Shown in pieces: positions 9,405 through 18,699 of a stretch of 64,000 nt of DNA. The first letter of the stretch is position 1. Each line of letters begins with the position of its first letter. The position numbers and the translations under genes are program-made. Origin of the DNA: Streptomyces sp. HD (GTDB lineage Bacteria > Actinomycetota > Actinomycetes > Streptomycetales > Streptomycetaceae); contig NZ_JAQMYP010000015.1 of the NCBI RefSeq assembly GCF_028369295.1, positions 112,680-176,679 of the forward strand, read 5' to 3'. The notes beneath the pieces were generated by a model. The model searched no databases and was not told where the DNA came from. It saw only the letters and a program-made list of their open reading frames with translations.

Positions 9405-9455
9405 GGTTACGGCTATTACGGCTATTACGGCTATTACGGCTATTACGGCTACGAC
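9405..9455. repeat. 9-bp tandem repeat (GGCTATTAC)
   Basis: Four perfect copies of GGCTATTAC at 9411-9446, with a degenerate unit on each side (GGTTAC before, GGCTACGAC after). Lies in the short gap between the convergent permease and NYN-like genes and supplies the TAG stop of the latter. Unusually AT-rich for this genome. Confidence 0.9.
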
Positions 9456-9829
9456 GGCCCCGGCCGCACCGAACGCGGCCCCGCCACCTCCGCGCCCAAC
9501 TCCGTCACCCTCCGCCGCAGTTCACGGTCCGCGGTCACCACCAGGCAGGGCCGGCCCCCCGCCCGCCCGACGAGCTCGACCATGTGATCGTCCCCGCTCC
9601 CGGCCGCGGACTCCACCCGCACCCCCGGCACCGGCTCCACGCCACGCGCCGCCCCCTCCACCACGAGCACGATCTCGACGGGCCCCGCACGCCCCGGCAC
9701 CCCGTCCGACGCCAGCCGGTCCCGCAACCGCTCCGCGGCCCCCCGCCGGTCCCGCCACCATCCGTCGGGCACCGATCCGACCACGTTCGCGGCGTCGACG
9801 ATCACGAGCAGGGGGACGTCCTCAGTCAT
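9449..9829 (-). CDS. Small NYN/PIN-like nuclease-domain protein
   Basis: 126-aa protein beginning MTEDVPLLVIVDAANVVGS, with a DAANV strand-loop and later DDHMVEL and LVVTADRELRRRV. This acidic pattern (Asp near the first strand, a central DD, and TADRELR) is characteristic of NYN/PIN-type ribonuclease folds, so an RNA-cleaving role is plausible but not shown. Start ATG at 9829 is the first methionine before the conserved domain; longer reading is possible but poorly conserved in character. Divergent from the methyltransferase gene; converges on the permease gene. Confidence 0.7.
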   Translation of the reverse strand: MTEDVPLLVIVDAANVVGSVPDGWWRDRRGAAERLRDRLASDGVPGRAGPVEIVLVVEGAARGVEPVPGVRVESAAGSGDDHMVELVGRAGGRPCLVVTADRELRRRVTELGAEVAGPRSVRPGPS

Positions 9830-9933
9830 GCGGCAAGGGTCCCATGGCGGGACACGCCGGTGACCTGACCGGGCGTCGTGTGCGGAGCCCGGACGGCGTG
9901 TGCCGAGCCCGGGCGGTTCGGGTATCTGGTGAG

Positions 9934-10788
9934 GTGACCCTGCATGCGCCGACCACCGGAGCCGACGACGTGACCGAACAGTCCGCCGCACACGACGCCG
10001 CCGTCACAGACAGGGCCCGCCTCACCGGCAGCGCCTACCGCAGCGGCCGGGACCTGGCCGCCCGTCAGGCGCTCTACCGGTGGCAGACGCCCCGTCACGA
10101 CCTGCCCGGTCTCGTCGCCGAGCAGCTCAGGGGCGTACGCGGGCGAGTGGTCGACGTCGGGTGCGGCAACGGCACGTTCATCCAGCGGCTCCGCGCGGAC
10201 CGGCCCGACCTGGCGCTGCTCGGACTGGACCTCTCTCCCGGCATCCTCGCGGGCGTCCCCGGACCAGTCGCCGTGGCGGACGCCACGCGGCTGCCGTTGG
10301 CCACGGGGAGTGTCGGCGCGGCCTTGGCGCTGCACATGCTCTACCACGTCCCGGACATTCCCCGGGCGATCAGGGAGCTGTCCCGCGTGGTCGCCCGTGA
10401 CGGCGTGCTGGTCGCCTCCACCACCCGTGCCCGGGACAAGGCGGAACTCGAAGACCTGTGGCAGCGGGCCGCGGGCGACGTCCTCGGCACCGGACGCGGC
10501 CCGGCCCGTATCGCGCTCGGTGCCCGCTTCACCCTGGAGCAGGCTCCGGCCCTGCTGGGGGAGGAGTTCGGCCGGGTGGAGACGATCGAACTCCCCGGCA
10601 CCGTCACGGTCCGGGAGCCCGGGCCGGTCATCGCACACATGGCGTCCTACCGGGCGTGGGCGGACCAGTACGACGTGCCGTTCGAGGCCACGATCGAGCG
10701 GGCCCGCACAATCCTCGTCGACCACATCGCCCGGTACGGGGCCTTCGAGGTCAGGTCCATGGCCGGCATCCTCGTCTGCCGTCGCTGA
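9934..10788 (+). CDS. SAM-dependent class I methyltransferase
   Basis: About 284-aa cytoplasmic methyltransferase. Motif I VVDVGCGNGTF binds S-adenosylmethionine; GPVAVADATRLPLATGSV and ALHMLYHVPD are the acidic-loop and post-I motifs of the Methyltransf_11 family. Its substrate is unknown. The start is uncertain: GTG at 9934 has a weak GGTGAG in front, GTG at 9970 has GGAG 8 bases upstream, and the frame is open from 9844. No operon partner. Confidence 0.75.
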   Translation: MTLHAPTTGADDVTEQSAAHDAAVTDRARLTGSAYRSGRDLAARQALYRWQTPRHDLPGLVAEQLRGVRGRVVDVGCGNGTFIQRLRADRPDLALLGLDLSPGILAGVPGPVAVADATRLPLATGSVGAALALHMLYHVPDIPRAIRELSRVVARDGVLVASTTRARDKAELEDLWQRAAGDVLGTGRGPARIALGARFTLEQAPALLGEEFGRVETIELPGTVTVREPGPVIAHMASYRAWADQYDVPFEATIERARTILVDHIARYGAFEVRSMAGILVCRR

Positions 10789-10855
10789 ACGCCGACCCTG
10801 CTGCCGGCGGCAGCGCCTGGCTCCCGTGCTCCCGTACCCCGTTGCCCAGTGCAGA

Positions 10856-11746
10856 TCAGGCGTCCTCGGCATCCTCGAAGCTCGCGAAGTACGCCGCCGC
10901 CATGTCCTCGTCCCCGTGCCCCAGCGCAGCCGCCCGTTCGAAGCGTTCCGCGCTCGCCTCGGCCACGTCCAGGCGGGCGCCGTGCCGCTCACCCGCCTCC
11001 ACGATGAGCCGCGCGTCCTTCGCCGCCGTGGTCACCGCGAACGCGGCCGGGGACAGCCGGTCGTTCAGCACCAGGCCGGTCTTGGCCCGCAGATACCCCA
11101 TGTCGAGCGGGCCGCCGTCGATCACCTCGAAGAAGCGTTGCGGGTCCACGTCCAGGGCCTTGGCGAGTGCCAGCACCTCGCCGGCCGCGTTGGTCACCGC
11201 GAGCACCCAGCTGTTGGCGACCAGCTTCAGGCGGGTCGCGGTGCCCGCCCCGCCGTCCTCGCCGGTCCACACCGTGCGGGCGCCGACGGCGTCGAACACC
11301 GGCGTCACCGTGTCCCGTCCCTCGACCGGCCCGGCCGCCAGCACGGTGAGCTGACCGGCCTCGGCGGGCTGACGGGTGCCCAGCACGGGGGCGTCGTAGA
11401 AGACCAGGCCGTGCTCGCGGGCGAAGGCGGCCAGGTCGGTGATGAAGTCGATCCCGGCCGTCGTCGACTGCATCCACACGGCATCGGCACGCAGCCCGGG
11501 CGCCGCCTCGTGCATGACGTCCAGCGTCGCGGGACCGTCGTACAGCATGGTCAGGACGACATCGGCGCCCTGGACCGCCTCGGCGGGGGTGTCGGCGACG
11601 AACGCGCCGTCGGCGGTCAGCGGCTCGGCCTTGGCGCGGGTGCGGTTCCAGGCGCGGACGCCGTGTCCGGCTCGCGCCAGGTTGCGGGCCATCGCGGCGC
11701 CCATGATGCCGGTGCCCAGGACGCTCACGGTGAGCTTGTCGGTCAT
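10856..11746 (-). CDS. NAD(P)-dependent oxidoreductase, 3-hydroxyisobutyrate dehydrogenase family
   Basis: 296-aa beta-hydroxyacid dehydrogenase. The N-terminal Rossmann motif VLGTGIMGAAMARNLARAG is followed by an Arg-containing loop (AWNRTRAKAE) that suggests NADP preference. The substrate-binding segment PVLGTRQPAE and the catalytic lysine in RLKLVANSWVLA are present; the all-helical C-terminal domain dimerises. ATG start at 11746. The physiological substrate cannot be told from sequence; this family includes imine reductases and GLYR-type semialdehyde reductases. The gene stands alone. Confidence 0.85.
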   Translation of the reverse strand: MTDKLTVSVLGTGIMGAAMARNLARAGHGVRAWNRTRAKAEPLTADGAFVADTPAEAVQGADVVLTMLYDGPATLDVMHEAAPGLRADAVWMQSTTAGIDFITDLAAFAREHGLVFYDAPVLGTRQPAEAGQLTVLAAGPVEGRDTVTPVFDAVGARTVWTGEDGGAGTATRLKLVANSWVLAVTNAAGEVLALAKALDVDPQRFFEVIDGGPLDMGYLRAKTGLVLNDRLSPAAFAVTTAAKDARLIVEAGERHGARLDVAEASAERFERAAALGHGDEDMAAAYFASFEDAEDA

Positions 11747-11856
11747 GACGTCGACTTCCTGTTCTCGTACGGACGTTGCTGCTGACGTTGCTGCTGTGAT
11801 CCAGCTTGCCCGGGGCCGGGGCCACCCGGCGCTGCACCCCCGAATAGAGTGAACCG

Positions 11857-12873
11857 GTGAACGGCGACTGGCTCATCCGCGGCCGCGACGGCCGCCTCAG
11901 CGTCTATCTGCCGACCGACGACGCCGTGCTGTGCCGGGCGGAACTCGGACCCGGCGGCCCCTGGGAACCCCCACGCCGGGTCGGCGGCGACCAGAAGCTG
12001 CGCCCGGGCCCCGCGGTCGGCCACGGCGCCGACGCCTACGCCCATCTGGCCGCCTGGCGTCCCACCAGGGCGGGCGAGGCGGGCCTGGTCCACTCCACGC
12101 ACTTCCGGCCGCGGCTTGCCGCCCTGGACTGGATCTCCATCGGCCACCCCGACAAGTCCGGCGACAGCACCGGCACTCCCGCCGTCACGGTCGACGCGGT
12201 GGGGCGGGCCCATGTCTTCGTCCGCAACAGGGCGGGCGGCGTCAGCATGCGCGGTCAGAAGGAGGTCGGCGGCTGGGGGCCGTGGCGCGACCTCAAGGGC
12301 AGCGAGGTGGACGACCGGACGGCGGCGGTTACGGGGGAGTCCGGGCTGGTCGAGCTGTACGCGACCGTCCCCGGCGCCCTCCTGCACTGGCGGCAGGAGA
12401 AGCCGGGCAGCGTCCCGGTCCTGGAGGAGGCGGTGGAGACCCCGGTCCGGGCGGGCAGCCTGCACGCCCTGGCCACCTCCGCCGAGCACACCACCCTCTT
12501 CTACGCCGACGACTCCGGCGACCTGTGCGCCTGGCGCCCCGGCACCAAGCCGGTCACCCTGCTGGCGTCCGCCGGCCCCGGCCCGGTCTCCGCGATCCGC
12601 TGCGAACTCGACGGCCACGACTGCACGTTGCTAGCCCAGCGCTCGGCGAGCGGCCGCATCGCCTTCGCCGCGTATCCGACGGAGCAGGAGTCGGCGGGCG
12701 CCTGGTGGACCGAGTCGGGACCGCAGCTCCCGGCGGACGCGGTCGTCGCGCTGACGGTCGACGAGGACGAACGCGTCGTCGCCGCCTCCCTGTCCCCGTC
12801 CACCGGCCGACTCCTCGTCACCCGGCGCAAGGACGAGCCGGGGCTGGCGCTGGAGGCGTGGCGCGAGGTCTGA
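11857..12873 (+). CDS. Hypothetical protein, beta-propeller-like
   Basis: 338 aa starting with GTG; no signal peptide or membrane segment. The sequence has recurring blades built around G-x-W/GPW and HVFVRN or LFYADDSGDL motifs (for example GGWGPWRDL and GALLHWRQE), which resemble PLL-type beta-propeller proteins. No catalytic residues are recognisable, so it may be a binding protein. Divergent from the oxidoreductase gene with a 110-base shared promoter region. Function unknown. Confidence 0.7.
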   Translation: MNGDWLIRGRDGRLSVYLPTDDAVLCRAELGPGGPWEPPRRVGGDQKLRPGPAVGHGADAYAHLAAWRPTRAGEAGLVHSTHFRPRLAALDWISIGHPDKSGDSTGTPAVTVDAVGRAHVFVRNRAGGVSMRGQKEVGGWGPWRDLKGSEVDDRTAAVTGESGLVELYATVPGALLHWRQEKPGSVPVLEEAVETPVRAGSLHALATSAEHTTLFYADDSGDLCAWRPGTKPVTLLASAGPGPVSAIRCELDGHDCTLLAQRSASGRIAFAAYPTEQESAGAWWTESGPQLPADAVVALTVDEDERVVAASLSPSTGRLLVTRRKDEPGLALEAWREV

Positions 12874-12884
12874 TCACCGGCGAC

Positions 12885-12921
12885 GCGAAGGGCCCCCGCC
12901 ACAGCGGCGGGGGCCCTTCGC
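12885..12921. terminator. Bidirectional terminator
   Basis: 16-bp perfect GC stem (GCGAAGGGCCCCCGCC and complement) with a 5-base loop in the 91-base space between two convergent genes (propeller-like protein and fadB). Serves both strands. Confidence 0.85.
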
Positions 12922-12964
12922 GTGTGCACAGGTACGCGCGTACGAGTACCTGCCACGAGTGCGG

Positions 12965-15091
12965 TTACGCCGGAACCGAGGCCACACCCGGCGCCAGGAA
13001 CTTCTTGCCGTTCACGCGCTCGGAGACACCCTCGCGGTCCAGGTACGGCGTGATGCCGCCCAGGTGGAAGGGCCAGCCGGCGCCCGTGATCAGGCACAGG
13101 TCGATGTCCTGGGCCTCGGCGACGACGCCCTCGTCGAGCATGAGCCCGATCTCCTGCGCCACCGCGTCGAGGACCCGGTCGCGGACCTGCTCCTCGGTGA
13201 GGACCGAGTCGCCCTGCTTCAGCAGCGCGGCGACCTCCGGGTCCAGCTCCGGCTTCCCGGAGTCGTAGACGTAGAAGCCGCGCTTGCCCGCCTTGACGAC
13301 GGCCGCGAGGTTCGGCGAGACCGTGAAGCGGTCCGGGAAGGCCCGGTTGAGGGTCTCCGAGACGTGCAGACCGATCGCGGGACCGACCAGCTCAAGGAGG
13401 ACGAGGGGAGACATCGGCAGGCCCAGGGGCTCCACCGCCTTCTCCGCCACCTCGACCGGGGTGCCCTCGTCGATGACGTTCTGGATCTCGCCCATGAAGC
13501 GGGTGAGGATGCGGTTCACGACGAACGCCGGAGCGTCCTTGGTGAGGACCGCGGTCTTCTTCAGCTTCTTGGCGACGGCGAAGGCCGTGGCCAGCGAGGC
13601 GTCGTCCGTCTTCTCGCCACGGACGATCTCAAGCAGCGGCAGGACCGCGACCGGGTTGAAGAAGTGGAAGCCGACGACCCGCTCGGGGTTCTTCAGCTTC
13701 GACGCCATCTCCGACACGGAGAGGGAGGAGGTGTTGGTGGCGAAGATCGCGTGCGCCGGGGCGACCGCCTCGACCTCCGCGAACACCTGCTGCTTGACGC
13801 CGATCTCCTCGAACACGGCCTCAATGATGAAGTCGGCGTCCGCGAAGCCCTCGGCCTTGTCCAGCACACCGCTGACCAGGGCCTTCAGACGGTTGGCCTT
13901 GTCCTGGTTGATACGGCCCTTGCCGAGCAGCTTCTCGATCTCGGCGTGGACGTAGCCCACACCCTTGTCGACGCGCTCCTGGTCGATGTCCGTGAGGACG
14001 ACCGGGACCTCCAGGCGGCGCAGGAAGAGCAGCGCCAGCTGCGAGGCCATCAGGCCCGCGCCGACCACGCCGACCTTGGTGACCGGGCGGGCCAGGTTCT
14101 TGTCCGGGGCGCCGGCCGGGCGCTTGCCGCGCTTCTGCACCAGGTTGAAGGCGTAGATGCCGGAGCGCAGTTCGCCACCCATGATCAGGTCGGCGAGCGC
14201 CTTGTCCTCGGCGTCGTAGCCCTGCTGCAGGTCGCCGTTCTTGGCGGCGGCGATGATGTCGAGGGCGCGGTAGGCGGCCGGAGCGGCCCCGTGCACCTTG
14301 CTGTCCGCGATGAAGCGGCCCTTGGCGACGGCCTGGTCCCAGGCCTCACCGCGGTCGATCACCGGACGCTCGACCTCGACGTCGCCCTTCAGCACCTGGG
14401 CGGTCCAGATCAGCGACTGCTCCAGGAAGTCGGCGCCCTCGAAGATGGCGTCGGCGATGCCGAGGTCGAAGACCTGCTGGCCCTTGAGCTGCTTGTTCTG
14501 GTTGAGGCTGTTCTCGATGATCACCGAGACGGCCTTGTCGGCGCCGATCAGGTTCGGCAGGATCGTGCAGCCGCCCCAGCCCGGGACCAGGCCCAGGAAC
14601 ACCTCGGGGAGCGAGAACGCCGGCAGCGCCTTCGAGACGGTGCGGTACTTGCAGTGCAGACCGACCTCGACGCCACCGCCCATCGCGGCACCGTTGTAGT
14701 AGGCGAAGGTCGGCACGGCCAGGCCCGACAGCCGCTTGAAGACCTCGTGGCCGCCCTTGCCGATGGCCAGCGCGTCCTTGTGCTCCTTCAGCAGCTCGAC
14801 GCCCTTGAGGTCGGCGCCGACGGCGAAGATGAACGGCTTGCCGGTGATGCCGACGCCGACGATGTCGCCGTCCGCGGCCTCCTTCTCGACCTGGTCGATG
14901 GCGGCGTTCAGGTTCGCCAGCGACGCCGGGCCGAAGGTGGTCGGCTTGGTGTGGTCGAAGCCGTTGTCCAGCGTGATCAGGGCGAAGCGCCCGGCGCCGG
15001 ACGGCAGGTCGAGGTGACGTACGTGCGCGGACGTCACGACCTCGTCCGGGAACAGCTCGGCCGCGCCCTTCAGGAGTTCGGTGGTGCTCAC
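12965..15091 (-). CDS. fadB: Trifunctional-type fatty oxidation enzyme (enoyl-CoA hydratase / 3-hydroxyacyl-CoA dehydrogenase)
   Basis: 708-aa cytoplasmic enzyme of beta-oxidation. The N-terminal crotonase domain (about 1-200, with YYNGAAMGGGVEVGLHC) hydrates enoyl-CoA; the NAD-binding dehydrogenase domain starts near residue 310 (KVGVVGAGLMASQLA) and contains FHFFNPVAVLPLLEIV; the C-terminal domain carries VNRILTRFMGE. GTG at 15091 is used because it overlaps the stop of fadA (GTGA) and fits the start of the conserved region. Operon partner of fadA, to which it is translationally coupled. Confidence 0.92.
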   Translation of the reverse strand: MSTTELLKGAAELFPDEVVTSAHVRHLDLPSGAGRFALITLDNGFDHTKPTTFGPASLANLNAAIDQVEKEAADGDIVGVGITGKPFIFAVGADLKGVELLKEHKDALAIGKGGHEVFKRLSGLAVPTFAYYNGAAMGGGVEVGLHCKYRTVSKALPAFSLPEVFLGLVPGWGGCTILPNLIGADKAVSVIIENSLNQNKQLKGQQVFDLGIADAIFEGADFLEQSLIWTAQVLKGDVEVERPVIDRGEAWDQAVAKGRFIADSKVHGAAPAAYRALDIIAAAKNGDLQQGYDAEDKALADLIMGGELRSGIYAFNLVQKRGKRPAGAPDKNLARPVTKVGVVGAGLMASQLALLFLRRLEVPVVLTDIDQERVDKGVGYVHAEIEKLLGKGRINQDKANRLKALVSGVLDKAEGFADADFIIEAVFEEIGVKQQVFAEVEAVAPAHAIFATNTSSLSVSEMASKLKNPERVVGFHFFNPVAVLPLLEIVRGEKTDDASLATAFAVAKKLKKTAVLTKDAPAFVVNRILTRFMGEIQNVIDEGTPVEVAEKAVEPLGLPMSPLVLLELVGPAIGLHVSETLNRAFPDRFTVSPNLAAVVKAGKRGFYVYDSGKPELDPEVAALLKQGDSVLTEEQVRDRVLDAVAQEIGLMLDEGVVAEAQDIDLCLITGAGWPFHLGGITPYLDREGVSERVNGKKFLAPGVASVPA

Positions 15092-16314
15092 TTGTTGCCT
15101 CCGGCGTCCTTGTGGTTCGGGTTCTCCCAGATCACCGTGGCGCCCATGCCGAAGCCGACACACATGGTGGTGAGGCCGTAACGGACCTCCGGCTGCTCCT
15201 CGAACTGGCGGGCCAGCTGCGTCATCAGACGCACACCCGACGAGGCGAGCGGGTGGCCGTACGCGATGGCGCCGCCGTACTGGTTGACGCGCGCGTCGTC
15301 GTCGGCGATGCCGTAGTGCTCCAGGAAGGCGAGCACCTGGACGGCGAAGGCCTCGTTGATCTCGAAGAGGTTGATGTCCTCGATCGACAGACCGGCCTTG
15401 GCGAGGGCCTTCTCGGTGGCCGGGATCGGGCCGTAGCCCATGACCTCTGGCTCGACGCCCGCGAAGGCGTACGAGACGAGGCGCATCTTGACCGGCAGGT
15501 TGTTCTCGCGGGCGAAGTCCTCGCTCGCGATGATCGAGGCGGTCGCACCGTCGTTCAGACCGGCCGCGTTACCGGCCGTGACGCGGCCGTGGACGCGGAA
15601 CGGCGTCTTCAGACCGGACAGGCTCTCAAGCGTCGTACCCGGGCGCATCGGCTCGTCGGCGGTGACCAGGCCCCAGCCCGTCTCGCCCGCCTCGGCGTTG
15701 GTCCGGCGTACGGAGATCGGCACCAGGTCCTGCTGGATCTTGCCGTTGGCGTACGCCTTCGCGGCCTTCTCCTGCGAGCGCACCGCGTACTCGTCGGCGC
15801 GCTGCTTGGTGATGGTGGGGTAGCGGTCGTGCAGGTTCTCCGCCGTCATGCCCATGAACAGCGCGGACTCGTCGACCAGCTTCTCGCTCACGAACCGCGG
15901 GTTCGGGTCCACGCCCTCGCCCATCGGGTGGCGGCCCATGTGCTCGACACCACCGGCGATGACGGCGTCGTAGGCACCGAACGCGATCGAACCGGCGACG
16001 CTCGTCACGGCGGTCAGGGCGCCGGCGCACATACGGTCGATGGAGTAGCCGGGCACCGACTGGGGGAGGCCGGCCAGGATGCCCGCCGTACGACCGAGGG
16101 TCAGGCCCTGGTCACCGATCTGCGTGGTCGCGGCGATGGCGACCTCGTCGATCTGCTTCGGGTCCAGAGCCGGGTTGCGGCGCAGCAGCTCCCGGATCGC
16201 CTTGACGACGAGGTCGTCGGCGCGGGTCTCGTGGTAGATGCCCTTCGGGCCCGCCTTGCCGAACGGGGTGCGGACGCCGTCGACGAAGACGACGTCCCTG
16301 ACGGTACGAGGCAC
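15088..16314 (-). CDS. fadA: Acetyl-CoA acyltransferase (thiolase)
   Basis: 408-aa thiolase that cleaves 3-ketoacyl-CoA in beta-oxidation. The acyl-accepting cysteine is in DRMCAGALTAVTS (about residue 91); the catalytic His and second Cys are in YGHPLASSGVRLM and TTMCVGFGMGATVIWE. ATG at 16314 with GGAGGAG upstream. First gene of the fadA-fadB operon; its 3' end overlaps fadB by 4 bases. The partially symmetric sequence at 16364-16386 lies in its promoter region. Confidence 0.93.
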   Translation of the reverse strand: MPRTVRDVVFVDGVRTPFGKAGPKGIYHETRADDLVVKAIRELLRRNPALDPKQIDEVAIAATTQIGDQGLTLGRTAGILAGLPQSVPGYSIDRMCAGALTAVTSVAGSIAFGAYDAVIAGGVEHMGRHPMGEGVDPNPRFVSEKLVDESALFMGMTAENLHDRYPTITKQRADEYAVRSQEKAAKAYANGKIQQDLVPISVRRTNAEAGETGWGLVTADEPMRPGTTLESLSGLKTPFRVHGRVTAGNAAGLNDGATASIIASEDFARENNLPVKMRLVSYAFAGVEPEVMGYGPIPATEKALAKAGLSIEDINLFEINEAFAVQVLAFLEHYGIADDDARVNQYGGAIAYGHPLASSGVRLMTQLARQFEEQPEVRYGLTTMCVGFGMGATVIWENPNHKDAGGNK

Positions 16315-16363
16315 GATGGCTCTCCTCCAGAGGTGCGGGACGCTGAGCGCTTGCTCATGGCCA

Positions 16364-16386
16364 TGCTACTTATGAGTAACGTAGCT
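16364..16386 (-). promoter_or_regulatory. Possible operator in the fadA promoter region
   Basis: Imperfect palindrome GCTACTTATGAGTAACGTAGC, 50 bases upstream of the fadA start. Its central TTA-N4-TAA dyad resembles TetR/FadR-type sites. Inferred only from symmetry and position. Confidence 0.35.
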
Positions 16387-16429
16387 GCCCAGTCCCGGGG
16401 GCGGGAGCGGCGAAGGTCACACCGTCGGG

Positions 16430-17125
16430 GTGCCGTGGACCCTCTCGGGGTCAGTACATCTCCACAACTACGCGACGGCGTTCCAGGACGGCCGTATGCT
16501 CCCGGCCCTCGCCAACACGGCGATCATCCTGGTCTTCGCCATCGGCGGCACGGTCCTCATCGGCTCGATGACGGCGTACGCCATCGACAGCTTCACCTTC
16601 CGCTTCAAGAAGCTGGTCGTGGCCCTGTTCCTGGTCGCCGCCCTGGTCCCGGGAGTCACGACCCAGGTGGCGACCTTCCAGATCGTCAACAGCTTCGGCA
16701 TGTTCGACAGCCTCTGGGCGCCGATCGTCCTCTACATGGGCACGGACATCGTCTCGATCTACATCTTCCTGCAGTTCGTCCGCTCGATCCCGACCTCCCT
16801 GGACGAGGCGGCCCGCCTGGACGGCGCGAGCGCCTTCACGATCTACCGCCGGATCATCTTGCCTCTGCTGAAACCGGCGATCGCGACGGTGGTGATCGTC
16901 AAGGGCATCACCACCTACAACGACTTCTACATCCCGTTCCTCTACATGCCGTCCGAGGACCTTGGCGTGATCTCGACGTCGCTGTTCCGCTTCAAGGGCC
17001 CGTTCGGCGCCCACTGGGAAACGATCTCGGCAGGAGCCGTACTGGTGATCCTGCCGACCTTGATCGTCTTCCTGCTCCTGCAGCGCTTCATCTACAACGG
17101 CTTCACGAAGGGCGCGACCAGGTGA
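16430..17125 (+). pseudogene. 5'-truncated carbohydrate ABC transporter permease
   Basis: 231 codons of a MalG-type permease, beginning GTG-CCG-TGG. The EAA loop (LDEAARLDGASAFTIYRRII) and four or five membrane helices are intact. Family members have 270-300 residues, with a first membrane helix and about 40-60 residues that are absent here. An in-frame TAG lies at 16382 and no ribosome-binding site is evident. No binding protein, second permease or ATPase gene accompanies it. Most likely a remnant of a sugar-transport operon joined to the fadA promoter region. The frame is otherwise undamaged, so the loss may be recent. Confidence 0.7.
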
Positions 17126-17148
17126 GAGGCCCTTCGGGCATACGGCGA

Positions 17149-18429
17149 CTAGGCGGACAGCGCGGCCACCAGAACCGGCGTGACCTGCTCGACCTGCCAG
17201 CCCCGAGCCCCATGAGCGGCCAGCGCCTCCGCCACCGACTCGGCGCTCACCACCTTCGGCGGCTCCCAGCACACCCGCCGCACCGTATCCGGAGTGATCA
17301 GGTTCTCCTGAGGCATGTTGAGCTGCTCGGCCAGCGCCGAGATCGCGGTCCGAGCCGCGGTCAGCCGAGCCGCAGCGACCGGATCCTTGTCGGCCCAGGC
17401 GCGCGGCGGCGGAGGACCGGTGACGGGCTGCCCGGGCGCCGGCAGCTGCGACTCGGTCAGGGCCTTCGCGCGGTCGACGGCGGCCTGCCACTGCTCCAGC
17501 TGCCGCCGCCCCATCCGATGACCGAAACCATTCAGCGCGGCAAGGGCATGCGCGTTCCCCGGCAGGGCGAGCGCCGCCTCCACGATGGCCGCGTCGGACA
17601 GCACCTTCCCCGGCGACACGTCCCGCTTCTGAGCGATACGGTCCCGGGTCTGCCACAGCTCCCGCACCACACCCAGCTGCCGGCGCCGCCGCACCTTGTG
17701 CATCCCGGACGTCCGCCGCCAGGGATCCTTGCGCGGCTCGGCGGGCGGCGCGGACGCGATCGCGTCGAACTCCTGCAGCGCCCACTCCAGCTTCCCCTGC
17801 CGGTCCAGCTCCTTCTCCAGCGCGTCACGCAGATCGACCAGGAGCTCGACGTCCAGCGTCGCGTACCGCAGCCACGGCTCGGGCAGCGGGCGGGTCGACC
17901 AGTCGACGGCCGAGTGCCCCTTCTCCAGGACGAACCCGAGCACGCTCTCGACCATCGCGCCGAGGCCGACTCGGGGGAACCCGGCGAGCCGCCCGGCCAG
18001 CTCGGTGTCGAACAGCCGGGTGGGCACCATGCCTATCTCACGCAGACACGGCAGATCCTGGGTGGCGGCGTGCAGCACCCACTCCACACCGGACAGCGCC
18101 GCGCCGAGCCCGGACAGGTCGGGACAGGCCACGGGGTCGATCAGCGCGGACCCCGCGCCCGCGCGGCGCAGCTGCACCAGGTAGGCGCGCTGGCCGTAGC
18201 GGTAGCCGGACGCGCGTTCGGCGTCGACGGCGACGGGGCCCGAGCCCGCGGCGAAGGCGGCGATCACCTCGGCGAGCGCGGCCTCGTCGGCGATCACGGG
18301 CGGAATGCCCTCGCGGGGTTCCAGCAAAGGGATCGGCGCCTCCGTAACAGAAGATCCGCCGTCGTCCGGAGGGGCGCCTCCGGTGGTTCGCAGTGAACTG
18401 TCTGCTGCGGTCTCTTGGGCGTCGGTCAC
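17149..18429 (-). CDS. rnd: Ribonuclease D
   Basis: 426-aa 3'-5' exoribonuclease of the DEDD family acting on tRNA and other structured RNA 3' ends. The catalytic acids are visible in VAVDAERASG (D-x-E), in the region HAATQDLPCL and in YATLDVELLVDL. An HRDC domain follows at about residues 235-320. GTG start at 18429 gives an ~35-residue polar N-terminal extension, common in actinobacterial RNase D. It converges on the truncated permease. Position next to fadA/fadB and whiI matches the S. coelicolor order. Confidence 0.9.
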   Translation of the reverse strand: MTDAQETAADSSLRTTGGAPPDDGGSSVTEAPIPLLEPREGIPPVIADEAALAEVIAAFAAGSGPVAVDAERASGYRYGQRAYLVQLRRAGAGSALIDPVACPDLSGLGAALSGVEWVLHAATQDLPCLREIGMVPTRLFDTELAGRLAGFPRVGLGAMVESVLGFVLEKGHSAVDWSTRPLPEPWLRYATLDVELLVDLRDALEKELDRQGKLEWALQEFDAIASAPPAEPRKDPWRRTSGMHKVRRRRQLGVVRELWQTRDRIAQKRDVSPGKVLSDAAIVEAALALPGNAHALAALNGFGHRMGRRQLEQWQAAVDRAKALTESQLPAPGQPVTGPPPPRAWADKDPVAAARLTAARTAISALAEQLNMPQENLITPDTVRRVCWEPPKVVSAESVAEALAAHGARGWQVEQVTPVLVAALSA

Positions 18430-18699
18430 ATGTCAAGGGTATCTGTATGCGCGAGCGCCTGACCTGCGCCTTCTGGACACGTTGGCCCTGACCTGCAGAA
18501 ACACGGCTAGCGCTTTCTCGCGCCATACCGATGCTTCTCGGCCATCTCCGCCTTCGACATGGCTTCCGGCCCGCCGGAATCCCCCGAAAGCAGCCCATCA
18601 CAACCCCGAAGATGATATCCACCACCCCCACGAACCGCCGGGGGTGCGCCGCCGGCGGCCCTGTCAGCTGCGAATGCTTTCGCGAAGACCGGGAACCGG

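Noticed and set aside
9327..9587. Plus-strand ORF encoding Gly-Tyr repeats
   Set aside because: Only the 9-bp microsatellite makes it look interesting; it runs antisense into the NYN-like gene and has no ribosome-binding site.
18430..18699. Small minus-strand ORFs between RNase D and the LpqN-like gene
   Set aside because: No ribosome-binding site and no protein-like pattern; nothing else was seen in this gap.
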